A stretch of 64,000 bases of DNA from Prosopocoilus inquinatus (GCA_036172665.1 CM069875.1:14154001-14218000); one strand, 5' to 3'. Positions 31,036 through 43,786 are shown, counted from the stretch's first letter. Numbers and translations: made by a program. Notes: generated by a model from the sequence alone, not told the origin.

Positions 31036-34000
31036 TGAGAATATCGAAAATCTTCTTTTTTTCGAAATACTAGACACAAGGAAATTTTGTTCAATGCAAT
31101 CAAGACATACATTTTGTAAATAACTATTGAATGCTACTAAAATTTTGTGTAATATGTCCACCAATTTCAAATTACAATTTTTTAATTTTCGTATCTTAAA
31201 TAGGTGCTATTTTTAGCAACACTAAAAGTTGCTCACCAGCATTGACCTACCTATATTTGGTTATCGAATATGCGCAAACTATTGGCGTAAGAAGTTTTTT
31301 AAGAAAAGCAATAATAAAATAAATTCCCATATGGTGCGCACTTTTTGACACTGTATAAACTTCAACTGAGAAATCTCTTGAAATGTCCCGTGACTTCACA
31401 AAATTGGAAATTAACTAAAATTGTTCCAGTGTAAGCTCAAAGTGTGAGTTTTTCGTTTTTCAACTCAATCAGATTCTTCAGATCCTAAGATAATTAATGG
31501 AAGATGGTTTTCCCTTCAAAGGATATTTGTGTTAAACTTAATTCCAACTAAAAACTGACATATGCGGTTTGTCAAATTATCCGATTCAATTATTAATAAT
31601 TGATTAGTAGAAATTGGTCTTGTCAGATATGTATCAACTCTAGATTAACGCTAAGATACGTTTAAAAATCTAGTTGCAAGATACCATACACATCATTAGC
31701 AGGAACTCAATAATTGTCGATGTCAAACACTTCAGTCGTTAATTGTAATTTTCTGAATTCTGTTTAATTAATCTACGTGGTCCCTTTCTTGTTGTTAATT
31801 TTTATTGATATTATTAAGTTTTTGTTCCTATTGTCCTTTTCTGACAGAGTTTTTAAAACGGAAATTCGAAAAAGCGCACATGCACGAATCGGAGAGAACC
31901 ACTTCAAAATCAAATTTAGACGCCTGAATGATCCAAGTAGTAAAGAACCGGCAATCGTAAGGTGGTGGTCGAGCATTGCGCTCGAGATACTTATCGGGGG
32001 TGGTCATTACTCACTTCACGTATCCTTCAATGTTGGAGAGAAAATTCTATATTGCTTTCCCTTCAACGGCGAGGAGGTTTGGAAGTAACGAAGCCATGGA
32101 ACACTTTACACACAAAATACCGTGGATGGAGCATATCCTATACCTGCAATGCATAATACGCGGGACCGGTTTTGGTGCTGCAGAAACTCTGCAACGACCT
32201 TTTACAACCCATTTTAAACTACACGCCTTTGTACTGTAAAGCGCCGACACGTCACTGATTTTGTTGTTAAACGGAACAACCAATTACAACAACCAACTGT
32301 CTCTACACAATGGAAAAGGGAATTGACACGTAATTCAGAAACCGGCAGAATTTAACTTCTGACTTGTAAATAGGCTATATATTTTATTTACTTCAATAAA
32401 CGTCGTGATCGTCTAATTAAATTTGTCGGACCTTACCTGTGACGTAACTCAAGACTCGTTGTTGGTGCGGTCGCGCAATAAATTTGAGAGATTTAAGGAA
32501 CAAAGTACGTTAAAATAAAAATGCGAGATATTAAATTTAATTTGCTTCGTTTATTGAGAAAAACCGAGGGGAAAAAACTCCGTTGCCAGCCCCCACTAGG
32601 AATCTGGTAAATGAGCGTAAAAACCCCCGTGAATTTATACGTCAATACAGCGATTACCAAATATAGCAGTTGCGAGAAATACAGTAAGACTCAGCTAACA
32701 GATTTCACTCTCGAATATAGTTGCAATATAATGGTCTTAAGCAACATTTCTGGTGGAATCGAGTTCGCTCAGCACAATAATTTTCACGGGACTTTGTCCT
32801 CGATTGGATTGTCAATCAAAATAATTTCTCTATTAAGCTCTGTTTAGGTACAGTGATTGCCACTTAAGATCGTACTCTAAAACAACACTCTGACCAAATC
32901 AACCAATGTACAGCGTGACACGTGAGTCTACAGTGTACCTTTAATTAGGTGAATTAATTTCCTAATTAGTTAGATGTTTGGGGAAAGTGGGTGATACGAG
33001 ATGCGGTTCTTAGTGATCTATTTGAAGAGGTATACACAGTGATCGCTTTTAGTTTTTCACGGATGTCACTTTGGGACCCCCCTAAAGCTAGATTAATTAA
33101 TACTTCTGGCCAGGAACTTTGTCTACTCGAAACCAGGTATAGGGGTTGAGGTACAGTGACTCTCGGTTATTTTCCCCCTGTATACTTTCGTCGCCTAAAG
33201 CTGTTACTCACTTGATGGACCCGATTGACCGCTCATAATGACCGTACACTATGGGTGCTTAAGTCCAGTGGTCGCAAAGTCAATCCTCTATATTCTCCTG
33301 CAATATATCTCAGCTAATAAACCCCAACTGGTAAAACCCACGGGTTTGGAGAACTGCTCGTTTCGTGAGTTGAGCACTTAATTTCGTTTCATTATCTTTG
33401 GCCTCGGAATTTGTCAGAAATTCGTACTGGAAATTAACTTGGCCTTGATTTGTGGTGATAAATTAGTGCTGGTCACACTTAATTATTCGGCAGATATGAC
33501 TTGCCTTTCGACCAGAGCTTCAAACTGGGACAACTCTCGTAATCACTCAGATCCCAGTTGTGAGCGAGGTCACTAAATGATACAAGGGTTCCCAAAGGTG
33601 ACAGAAACACTTCTATAATTAGTACACTAGACTGGAGATTTCAGTAGATTAGTGGTAAAGTTAACTACTTTGGTTGATCAAGTCGCAGAACGCGTACTCC
33701 GACGAACCTAGTGACATACACTGATTTAAACTTAAATACGACAATGCAACAATTAAAATACTAGTAATTTATAAGGCAAAGTTGGGAACGTCAACCAACT
33801 GTGTGTTTAATTATGTAAATTCAAACTGACTCGAATGCGAACTCGATTATTGAATTTCAGAGCTCTCTGTCTCCAATTATGACTCGATTAAAAGGGTTTG
33901 GAATCAATTAAAACCACCAAAAATGCGGCGATGCAATAATGATTAAATAACCTTTTACCTAACTGTCCAAGTCGAGTAATTTGCGCACCACTCACTCTGT

Positions 34001-34119
34001 TTTGAAACCACTCGCGTCGAGCCCGTGTGCGAAAGCAAAAATTTATTAAAATGCCTTTCAAACACTTGAAGCTACACCCGTAATGGTGACTGAAAACACG
34101 ATTATGGAACACAACTTAC
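31036..34119. other. Gene-free 3 kb, no recognised element
   Basis: Less AT-biased than neighbouring debris (especially 32880-33700), with only short frames lacking family features. I recognise no exon structure, transposase or RNA gene here. It could be host non-coding DNA or an old element. Confidence 0.4.
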
Positions 34120-34539
34120 TTAACCCTCCGTTAGGCGCGCGGTTTTCTGTAACGCGGTGAGTCGCGCTGTATCTCTCCGATACACGTATATATAAGACGT
34201 GTTGTTCAATTGAAATTGTAATAATTTATGCCTAAATGAGTTTATAGAACATTGTTCAACCAAAATCTACTTACCTGGTTATCATTACTAAAATCGGTGT
34301 AGTCTATTTCAACCGAAATCCAAACCTATGCAAGTTAGTTATTTTTAATTGATAAAATCAGACGATAAATCGAAAAAAGCAGATTCAGAATGTAATATCT
34401 AAGAAACTTTTGAACTAAAACTATCCAAATAACTTATAAAGTTTATTGTCATTCTGCAGCATTATAGTATGTACATATAAAAGAAGTTAGTCAGATAATA
34501 ATTGATTTTCCTCATTGGTATCAAGACAGTTTTCACAAT

Positions 34540-36265
34540 TTATTTAGAGTGCTGTTTCAAACACAAAGCGATGCCACATTTTTCACAACTATAAACGCTG
34601 AGTGATGTTTTTTTATTGTGTTGATAACACGGTTGACAACGTCGTCTTTTTGGCGTCCTCGACGTTCCCGGTTCGGGTTCTTCTTGACGTTTATATTTTT
34701 GTAGCAATGTTTTTATTTCCACGGGAAGACTTGCAATTTGGGCTCTAATACGTAATTGCTTTTCTGGCAAAGTTAGTGCCAGCTTTTTCAAATAATCACT
34801 TCTTGAGGTGAATTCATTTTGATTTCCCAGAAAAATTATTCTAGAATTCAGGCCAGCTACGTTCATAAGATGGTAAAAAATCACTATTGCCCATCTTTTC
34901 GTTGATCTGCCAACATTATAAGTGGCGCAAAGTTTGTCAACGACATCTACTCCAGATTTTGTATCGTTATAAAATAAAATTATTTCCGGTTTCTTCTCGG
35001 GGTCATTGGAAACTTCTTTTGAAGAAATATGCATGCTTAAAAGCAACACAACGGAATATCCCTTTTTCGGTACATAGGAAACAAGAGTCTCATCTTTAGT
35101 ATATCCGAAAATGCTACTAAAACAGGCACGATTCATCGGGGACACAAAAGTTGGCGGAAGCTCTCTTATTTTTTCGTATTGTGCCCACATAAGACAATTT
35201 ATATTTTTCCAGCTCTTTCACTAACTTCAAACTGGTAAACCAATTATCCGCAGTAATGTTTCGACCGGATCCAAAAATAGGTTTAGCAAGCCGCATTACT
35301 ATCGAATCCGATGAATTAGACTGATGAAACGGTCCTTCGGGCTGTTGCCCACAGTATATCTCCATATTAGCGGTATAGTACAATTTGGCATCGCTCAGAC
35401 AAAATATTTTTATTCCATATTTGTTTGGTTTCGATGGAATATACTGCCTAAATGAACTTCTGCCTCGAAATCCAGGCAACATTTCATCGATTGTTACATT
35501 AAGGCCGAGATGATAATGTTTTTGACAATTTTCGATGAAAATTGTATAAAGTTCCCTTACTGCTGCCAATTTATCGACTTCACGTCGTGTTTATCTGTTA
35601 TTCCTGTTGTTGAATCTCAAACACCTTATCAAAAATCTAAACCGCTTTTCCGAAATTGTCATTCGAAAAATGTTTATTCCTAAACCATCAGTAGCCCAGA
35701 AATCGCGAAGTCGTTGATGGCCTCCTCGAAATACACCTGCCAAATACAATAATCCCAAAAATGCTTTAATTTCTCCTTTGTTTGTCGGTCGGCAATTTCT
35801 TCCCCTTGCAAACTTTTCTCGAACATCTTTAATATATTCATTAGTGTGTTGCACTAATAAATTCAAAATATAATCGGTAAAAAATAAACTCCAACATTCG
35901 TTTTCAGTTTTAGCGTTTTTCGCATCCTGTCCTACTACACCTGGTAATTTTATTAAAATATTATGAGGACGTGTTTTTGAAACTTTAGGCGGTTCTTTTT
36001 TCCACCGTTTGCCGTCTTTTCCTAAAATTTACTTCCCGTAAACGATAAATATGAACAAATCTTTGGTGCACTTACCAGAAAAATAATCATCTACTTCTGG
36101 TTCTTCAATTTCCTCTTCGTTGTCACTAATTTCATGATCGGTATCTGAATTAATTGACCTCTTTTCTTTGGAATATCGACACTGGGTTCGTCATCTACAA
36201 AAATTAGACGACGCCTTTCCTCTATGTCTTACGGTTTAGAAAAATTGAAAAATTTTTTCGCACTC
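34540..36265 (-). pseudogene. piggyBac transposase (DDE_Tnp_1_7), with one intron, inactivated
   Basis: Begins MASAKKFFNFSKP at 36265; an acidic N-terminal region follows. A 54 nt intron (36022-36075, GTAAGT...TTTTAG) joins FSG to KDGKRW in frame. The catalytic domain has the three acidic positions: VTIDEMLPGFRGR (near 35500), ITADNWFTS (near 35245) and TKSGVDVVDKL (near 34955). A C-terminal Cys-rich finger (CQPC...CEKCGIALC) ends at 34540. Lesions: a TAA after KP in the N-terminus, a frameshift near 36150, a nonsense TAA at 35591-35593 and a 1 nt frameshift near 35170. The enzyme would cut and paste at TTAA without leaving a footprint. Confidence 0.93.
36022..36075 (-). other. Probable spliceosomal intron in the piggyBac transposase
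   Basis: The donor GTAAGT and acceptor TTTTAG bound 54 nt that contain an in-frame stop. Removal restores the conserved GKDGKRW reading. It is very short but within the insect range. Confidence 0.7.
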
Positions 36266-36593
36266 GCCATTAAGAATAAAAATACGATTCACAACAAATT
36301 TACTCAATTTAGAACGTCTTCAAAGCACAAAATTTTCTTCAAGACTGAGTAAGAGAATTGTAACGTGAATGGTCGCGCTGTATCTCTCAGGTACACGGCG
36401 GACGTCATTGGGGTTTTATGACAATAACGGTCAAGCGAAGGGTTGCTTGGGTTCATTCTTCCAGGAAATGATTCAAGACATATGAAACCAGGAATACTCT
36501 GCATCTCGGAATTCTAGCATTATTTGTTTCCGAAAAATTTATAAATAACAAGCATGTATCTGCTGGATAGATGCGCGACTAACGGAGGGTTAA

Positions 36594-37500
36594 GACAAAC
36601 TACTAAATTCAAAATTGCAACTCGGCGTTTGGTATTCAACCGGTCTTTTCAAATGACAAAATCTGACTCCCTTAATTAAAATAACTTTTCCCTTTTCCAC
36701 CCTCGTTAGTGAGCCCCACCCGATTTTCGAAAAGAGCTTGACAACACCCCCGACCAATCGATACCGTTTTCGAAAAGTTACTGTCCACTCCTCCTTTTAG
36801 AAAACACCCCAGTAATAAATTTACATGCATAACTCACCGTAAATGTCCCATCTCGAAGTCTATTTCTTTTTTTTTAAATTTGAACATGCACTCGCTTTAC
36901 AAGTGGCTGATTTATTGTTTCCTTTGCGAAAGTTAACATTCGTTCTAAAGTTATTGCCTTCCAAAAACAACCCGACCCCACAGTGATTTTGAAAATCATC
37001 TCATCTTACATAAACGGCCCTTTTCCTATTAAAGCATGACTGACACTCCTTCACAAAAATGAAACAAAGCGAATACATTTTTAAAACTCTGCAATAGCCT
37101 GCTGTTACTAAAGTGTTTTGTACTTAAAGTTTATTGCCTCTTGTAAACCTGCAGCGACCCGTCTCAACCGTTTCCGGCGTTACTAGAACTTCTACGAAAA
37201 ACAATATTTGTCTGTTATTTGTAATTTGTTCCATAATCGAAAATCAATCACGATTTGTTTATAAGCAAGTCCGCGGCCGTTTCAGTTCAGTACCTTGCAT
37301 GAATTTGCACAGGCAGCGTGAATAATAGCCGTGGAAGGAGTACTGCCTCCACGATAGCAGCTGTTCTGCAACGAACTTTTACAACCCTGACTTAGGAACC
37401 CGTTGGACCGGCTACCACCACAGATAAAAAAAAAAAAAACATAATAAAAATCTAGACTATAAATTCATTGAATTTTATTTATTAGTCTCTTTCCTGCCTG
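36594..37500. other. Gene-free stretch
   Basis: No coding or repeat feature recognised apart from a short poly-A (37428-37440). Confidence 0.4.
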
Positions 37501-37563
37501 AAAAAGACGACATGCTTTACAAAGTTTTTTTAATCTCGAACCGTAAAGAAATATGAAGGGAAA

Positions 37564-37605
37564 CACTCAACGTTTCGCTATAGATTTATAGCTTCGTCAG
37601 GAGTG
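37564..37605 (-). ncRNA. Hammerhead-like ribozyme motif
   Basis: Minus strand: stem I CACTC/GAGTG encloses CTGACGA, a hairpin GCTATA-AATC-TATAGC, then GAAACGTT. This matches the hammerhead order (CUGANGA, helix II, GAAA, minimal helix III, U before stem I). One extra A precedes helix II, so activity is uncertain. Hammerheads of this minimal type are known from Penelope-like elements. Confidence 0.5.
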
Positions 37606-37620
37606 AAAAAAAATAAATAA

Positions 37621-37688
37621 ACAAGTTGTCAAGAGAAACAAGTCGTCAAGAGAAACAAGTCGTCAAGAGAAACAAATCGTCAAGAGAA
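37621..37688. repeat. 17 bp minisatellite, four copies
   Basis: The unit ACAAGTCGTCAAGAGAA is repeated four times with single-base changes (TTG, TCG, TCG, ATCG variants). Confidence 0.9.
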
Positions 37689-37843
37689 ACGAAAAGGTAA
37701 CATGATTTTAAACTAAAATACGAGTTGTTCAGAATAAAGAGAAAAGTAACTTGAACTAAATTAAAACTATTTTATTATTATTATTAAATCAATTGACAGA
37801 TCTATATCCTGTTTAAAGAGTCCAGAAAACTACAAAATATGTC

Positions 37844-37939
37844 ATTTAAATTTTCAAAGTCCGTACGTTTATTAATAGAATTTGGAGACAATTTTCTCCA
37901 AATTCTATTAATAAACGTACGGTCTTTGAAAATTTAAAT
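37844..37939. repeat. 96 bp near-perfect palindrome
   Basis: Arms of 45 bp (37844-37888 and 37895-37939) with one mismatch and a 6 bp loop. It starts ATTTAAATTTTCAAAG. It lies just upstream of a LINE tail. Confidence 0.9.
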
Positions 37940-37979
37940 CCTTAAATTACGTTAAATTTACATGTCGCTGTGTATCAGA

Positions 37980-38530
37980 AAAGCGTATTGTAATTTAAAA
38001 ATGCTATATCCTAACCACCAAAGCAAAAGCATCTCTTTGCGAAGCACTAGTTTTATCTCACTTTAATTATTCTGACGTGATTTACGGTTCTTGTATGGAT
38101 TACAAGGATTCGAGGCGAATACAGGTAGTGCAAAATTGAAGCTTCCGATTTATATACGGCATTTCAAAACGGTAACATATCTCACATAAGTTAACTGACG
38201 TAGGTTCCCTTAATATGGTAAATAAAAGATATTTTTATCTTGCATGTTTTTTTCAAAATCCCTGCATATCTCCTCACCAAAATTAGGTATCGTACTGATG
38301 TTCGCAGTATTAACATCCGTCGTAAAGATCTAATAGATATTCGGCTGCATCGTACCGCATTTTATAAAAGATTTATAACTTACATTGCTGCTCATTGTTT
38401 CAATAATTTTGAGCCTCACTTAAAAAACTTACCACCAGACTTAAATTGGAAAAAGTTTAATTCTTGTTCAAATGAGGTAGATAATGTTTATACTTTCAAT
38501 ACTAAGTCATCTCACTTTCCATTTATTTAA
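37980..38530 (+). pseudogene. Non-LTR retrotransposon RT C-terminal remnant
   Basis: Frames across the stretch show an RT/thumb-like YSDVIYGSC segment (about 38070) and then, at 38240-38530, a tail ending with KIRYRTDVRSINIRRKDLIDI, a YKRF..YIA...FN.L core and LPPDLNW. This is the C-terminal arrangement of Jockey/CR1-like ORF2 proteins and parallels 15484-15786. Several stops and frameshifts; no catalytic YADD part seen. Confidence 0.6.
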
Positions 38531-38619
38531 TATTAATGTGTTTCGTACATCTGCAAATGAGCTCTACTAACACGTCCTCAAAGGAATACGTCGAGTTACT
38601 AGTCATCCTGTATTTTTGG

Positions 38620-39205
38620 TACTCATGTCTAGACACGAGCATTAAAGATAACATTAAATATTGCAGTATTTGTTCATCGTTCAGATCCAAATCAAGTTAG
38701 CTTTAGTCCGTGACCTCGACCAAACTCGCCTTGGTCATGTTTACATGTCGATTTTCTCAGACCGATATTTAATCGTAAATATTTTATTATTGCTGACGCT
38801 TATGGCAAGTGATTAGAAGTTTCTAAAAGGAAAAGTACTACAGCTGTGAAAACAAGAACTCTTTTACATACTCTATTTTCACGTTTTGGCTTAACTGAAT
38901 TACTTGTGTCTGATAATGGTCCTCCATTTACGTCAGTGGAATTTGGGATGTTTTTACGATAAAATGGTATTAAACATACATTTGCAGGACCTTTTCATTC
39001 TGCGTGTAATGGGGCGGCCGAAAATGCGGTACTAAAATCTAAAACTCGTACTAAAGAAAGCTAATTTAGAAAAAGAAAATTTAGATACTGCTCTGACTAG
39101 GTATTTATTTGATTATCGAAGATCCAAAAACGCTGCTACTGAGGAGAGCCCTGATAAATTCATGTTTGGCAGAGAAGTTCGATCACGTTTAGATTTGATT
39201 ATACG
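38620..39205 (+). pseudogene. Ty3/gypsy integrase fragment
   Basis: Pieces in broken frames: a CSICSSF finger end, VDFL, then an IIADAYGK segment (first D), LLVSDNGPPFTSVEF (second D), HSACNGAAENAV (E) and a FMFGREVRSRLDL tail. It resembles the integrase of element D (43027-43290) and belongs to the same broad group. Frameshifts and at least three stops; no other domains nearby. The mariner remnant follows directly. Confidence 0.75.
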
Positions 39206-39870
39206 AGGGTCACACTATATATTTTGAGATACAAGAAAATACATGGCTTTTTATGAAAATGATTTTATTTATGTTCAAAGTATTCTCCACCAGCAGTAAT
39301 ACACTTTTGTAAACGAACCTTACACAAATTGCTTGCAGCTAGTTATCTTTCGGAATGCTCTCGAAAAATTGAAGAATTGCTTCATCAATCTCTGCCTCCG
39401 TTGCGAAATGTCGATCAAATAATTTTTTTTATTGTTAAAAAATAACCAGAAGTCAAACATTACCAAATCAGGCGTAAAAATTCAACTGTCTGCTGTGCAA
39501 TGCATAACAACCATGCATCATCTTGATGTAACGTTAACCCGAATATTGACTAACTCAAGATCTTCAGGTAAACATTTTGTGGTGCACCAGTTTGCTGTAA
39601 CCGTACGTTGATTTTCAAGCTTAACTACTTTCACTAGAGCTTTGCTACGAAACAAAAATTACGTACATAACTTTCTTCACAGGTCTCTGTTTTTTGCCAT
39701 TGTTGGTGTTAGTAAATCTTCATTAATCCATACAGGGCTGTCCTGGCGACACTTATGAGCTTATATGACACCCAACGGAAACATTTTTTTCAAATGAAGA
39801 TGCTCGTGTAAAATTGTATTTACCGTTGCGGATCCAACACTAAGGAATGTCTCAATGGTTTGATACGTAC
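39206..39870 (-). pseudogene. mariner element remnant
   Basis: The end at 39206-39237 (TACGAGGGTCACAC) fits a mariner TIR next to TA. On the minus strand, broken frames give an LHQDDAWL-type stretch, then EAEIDEAILQFFESIPKD and a VYKSVLLLVENTLN tail, corresponding to the mariner catalytic and C-terminal regions. The other TIR was not found. It sits against the gypsy integrase fragment. Confidence 0.65.
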
Positions 39871-40278
39871 AGGGTGATTATTCTTCGATTAAACGTTTCC
39901 ATAAAAGAAAACAAAGCTTGTAAATTTAAATAAATAGTAGGAGTAATAAATTTTTATTTAACAATTTTACTTAGTTTCTACCGTTTTGACTGTTTAGGAT
40001 GCGTAGAAATTTTCATTTTAAATGTTTAGTTCCGTTTTGAGTATTTTGGATATTAATTCTAATTTTTGTTCTTAACTTACAAAAAGTTTTTTTATGATTT
40101 TCATCGGCACAGTTCGTTTCTTTTTTGTAATTTTTTATGACGGCGAATGCATTCCTTCATACAGTCGCAGAAACTATGAAATTTCCTTTGGAAAAGTTAT
40201 TATAAAGCACATTTTCTCCTTTTACTTTGGTCGGAGCCGGCAGTTAAGGAAAAAATTGTTGAATTACGAAAAAAAAAT
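39870..40278. other. Gene-free stretch upstream of element D
   Basis: AT-rich. Searched for a 5' LTR matching 43830-43979 and found none. Confidence 0.5.
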
Positions 40279-40703
40279 GGCGAATGCAGTTACGGTAATA
40301 AACAGTCCAAAATCATCTAGTTTGAGTACCTTTATTGTCGAAGATGATTTGGAGATATTTGCAGAAAGCCTAGAACAGTATTTTTTTAGCAAACAGTGTA
40401 GACGACAATCGTAGAGTATCAGTATCATTAACAGTCGTGAGTGAAGACACCTATAAGATACTCAGGAACATTTGTCATCCAGCAAAACCAAGCAGCAAGA
40501 CCTATAAAGAGTTAGTAGACTTGTTGTCATTACAGTTTAAGCCTAAGGTTTCTCTATACCGAAAAAGTGTTCAGTTTGAACTGCTAAGACAAAAAGAGGA
40601 GTCAATCAATGAATGGTACGTGAAGGTAAAGAAAGCAGCAGCGGACTGTGAATTTGGTAATCAACTAGACGGCATATTGCTAATGCATGTAAATTTAAAT
40701 TAG
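40279..40703 (+). pseudogene. gag of element D
   Basis: Starts MANAVTVINSPKSS. A frameshift near 40395 is followed by VSEDTYKILRNICHP and LSLQFKPKVSLYRKSVQF, the capsid region also seen in element E (minus, 61127-61465). It ends before any zinc knuckle. Confidence 0.75.
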
Positions 40704-40715
40704 AAAAACATAATT

Positions 40716-43700
40716 TTGTGGAAAAAAAGGTTGATGTTGACGGATAAGGATTTTAGAACTGAGATTTGTTATGTAGAGCCTGTAAGTGTAACCGTGAGTG
40801 TAAATGATAAACCTTTGCTTATGGAGGTAGACACGGGGGCAGGTTTGTCGTGTATACCATTTCAAGTATACAAGGAACATTTTACAGATGTTGAGTTAGA
40901 GGATAGTAAGATTGCATTGAAAGTATATCATGGTCCTGTAGTATTTCCTAGAGGTAAAATCAGAGTTAATATTACTATAAATAAAGTTACAAAACAATGT
41001 ACATTAACGGTAGTTGAAGGGGCTACTAAATCATTGTTAGGGCGTGATATTTGGGTAAAATTTGGTCTAAAGTTAGATGGGAAACATGATGTGTTTTTAG
41101 ATAATGTAAAATTAAATCGGTTTCACATAAATACTGTAAATTGTAGTAACAAAATGCCGGAATTGGAAAAGTTGTTGAAATAATATCCAAATTTGATTAA
41201 GAATGAGGTAGGTACATATAAAATGGAGAAAATTAAATTAGAAATTGAACCGAGTGTGGCACCAATATTTAGGAAACCACAACCAATACCATTTGCATTT
41301 GGAGAAAAAGTTTTTGCTGAGTTAGGCGGATTGGAAAAACAAGGTGTTATAGAGAAAGTTCCAAGTTCATCATGGGGTACACCTTTGGTACCAGTAATGA
41401 AAGCTAATGGGAAAGATATTCGTGTATGTACCAATTATAAAATTACCATAAACAAATATCTTAAAGATGTCGATCACCCATTACCGCGAGTAGAAGATGA
41501 TTTTGTAGCACTTCAAGGGGGACAAAAGTTCACAAAACTAGACTTTTTGTAGAAAAAACATTGCAAGGTTGTAAAGGAACTGTAAATTATCTTGACGATA
41601 TAGTGGTAAGAGGAAAAAATGATAAAGAGCACATTAAAAATTTAACGGAAGCTCTAAGTAGATTATACAGAGCTGGATTTAGATTAAATTACAGTAAATG
41701 TCAATTTTTCCAGGATAGCATATTCTATCTAGGTCACAAGATTTCATCAGAAGGTTTGGAGAAAGATGAATCTAAATTAAAGGCGATACTTCGTACTCCA
41801 CGACCAAGAAATATAACTGAAGTTTTAGATCTTTCGTTGGAATGGTAAGTTATTATTCAAAGTTTATACCAAATCTTTCGGTAAAATTGAAGCTAATGTA
41901 CAACTTGTTACAAAAGGATGCCATATTCAAATGGACTACAGCTTGTGAACAAGCGTTTGAGTTTGCAAAGCGGGAACTTACCTCTGACAGAATATTAATA
42001 CATTTTGATCCAGATAAACCATTACGTTTAGCTTGTGATAGCAGTCAATATGGAATCGGCGCTGTACTTTTACATGTAGTGGACGGAGTAGAACGACCGA
42101 TCAGTTTTATTTCAAGAGTACTCTCAAAAGCGGAGAAGAATTACAGCATGGGAAATAAAGAAGCGTTAAGTATTTATTGGGCAGTTCAAAAGTTCTATCA
42201 GTATTTGGCTGGAAGAAAATTTCAGATCGTGACTGACCACAAGTCATTACAAACCTTATTTGGTGAATTTAAAAGTTTACCTAAAATGGCATCAGGTAGA
42301 TTGCAGAGGTGGTCGTTATTTTTGTCAGGTTTTGGCTATACAATCAGGTATATAAGAGGGAAAGATAATGTTAAAGCAGATGCTTTAAGCTGTTTACCAT
42401 TGCGTCAAGAGAAAGTGAACGAAATAGAAGAAAATTATTATCTGAATTTTATGGAAAAGTTAGTACCAGTCGATGTAAACCGAATTAAATCTGAGGAAAG
42501 GAAAGATAGAGTGTTGGGACAAGTTTTCAATTGGGTTAGGTATGGTTGCCCATAAATCACTAATGACGAGATGTTGAAACCATTTTTAATGAGAAAAGAA
42601 GAACTATTCGTGGATAAAGGAGTACTGATGTGGGGCTACAGAGTGGTGATACCTACTAAACTGAGGATGCAGTTGTTGTCAGAGCTACACGTTACCCATG
42701 AGGGAATAAGTAAGATGAAGGCCAATGCTAGATCATATTTTTGGTGGCCATCACTTGACAAGGAAATAGAGAAGTATGTAAATAACTGTAGAATATGTAC
42801 AATATACAGACCAGAACCTCAAAAGGGTGCTGTTCTTCCATGTGCAAAGACAGAATATTTTTTTGAAAGGATACATGCAGATTTCCTAGGCCCAATTGCT
42901 GGAAAGGTGGTGTTAGTCGTAACGGATAGCTATTCAGAATGGCGGGAGGCATTTATAATGTCAAGAACAGATAGCAGTTCTACGATAGAGAAGTGGTCCA
43001 CAATTTTGCTCAGATGAGTTTTCAAAACTCCTGTATAACAATGGTATTAAACACCTAATATCGCCACCGTACCATCCAGCAACCAACGGGTTCGCTGAAA
43101 ATTGCGTAAAAACTTTTAAAAGTAGCATGTTAAAAGCTTTGAGGGATAAAACCAATAGTGAATTTTCTTTCGAGATCTTAATGAGTAAACATTTGTTTCA
43201 TTATCGTAATTCAGTACATGCCACTACTAGTGTTACATCTTCTAGTTTAGCTTTTACTCACAAAATTAGAACTAGGCTAGATTTGTTAAATGAAAAGCAT
43301 TTCAAAGAGAAAAACAATGTTACTAGTTTAAAGAATAGTAGAAATGAACGGTTTTGCGAAGGGGAGAAAGTGATGTGTAGAGACAATAGAAATCCTAATA
43401 AAAAAGGTTGGATGGAAGCGGTTATAGATGAAGTGTTAGGCGATAGAATTTATTTGTGTAAGCTAGTAAAAGAGGATGTAGTATGGAAAAGACACGTTAA
43501 TCAACTGATAAAATCTAAGTGTGAAAATGATGTAACTGAAGGGTTTCTAAAAGCTGCAGAAATAGTGACACCACCTTATGAAGAATCAGTGCCAGAGAGC
43601 GCAAGTGTACCGTCTGTTAGTGAAGAAATGCCAAGTTGTGCCAAGATTCCAAATAGTGTGGAAGAGGAAAGTGAGCAAGAAGGGAAAGTTGAAGAAAAGT

Positions 43701-43786
43701 CATTCTCTGCAACTTTGTCTGTGCGAAGTCAAAAACTTAAACCAGATACGTCTATGCCTATAAACGTAAACGTAAGACCAAAATGA
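40716..43786 (+). pseudogene. Pol of element D: PR, RT (deleted), RNase H, IN
   Basis: Protease 40716-41183 (LMEVDTGAGLSCIP, SLLGRDIW). RT N-terminus 41193-41552 (RVCTNYKITINKY) ends in KLDFL and stops. RT resumes at 41561 with NYLDDIVV; the MPFG...FQ region between is missing. RNase H 41842-42555 (ACDSSQYGIG, TDHKSLQTLF, KADALS). Integrase finger and core 42571-43017 (HEGISK, CRICTIY, ADFLGP, VTDSYSEW), then a frameshift, with a broken second D near 43040 and E at NGFAENC (43096). The C-terminal part 43127-43786 includes W-KRHVNQL, consistent with a basic IN tail. Confidence 0.9.

Larger units (their letters stand above)
34124..36589 (-). mobile_element. piggyBac-superfamily element with TTAA target duplication
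   Basis: 2466 bp flanked by TTAA (34120-34123 and 36590-36593). Terminal inverted repeats: CCCTCCGTTAGGCGCGCGG at left, and the reverse complement of the right end CCCTCCGTTAGTCGCGCAT. Both TTAA and a CCC start are hallmarks of piggyBac. It carries one transposase gene on the minus strand with a few lesions. A 26 bp subterminal word (34161-34186 and 36372-36397) is repeated in the same orientation. Confidence 0.95.

Noticed and set aside
31777..32088. 103 aa plus-strand frame as a host exon
   Set aside because: No recognisable domain, no convincing splice context, and overlapping frames of similar length.
32170..37380. Similar words (TCTGCAACGAMCTTTTACAACCC) at 32187 and 37359 as LTRs of a 5 kb element around piggyBac
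   Set aside because: Similarity covers only about 25 bp, with no TG/CA ends, primer site or coding between other than piggyBac.
37621..37688. Short direct repeats as a CRISPR array
   Set aside because: 17 bp units are contiguous without unique spacers; it is a minisatellite in eukaryotic DNA.
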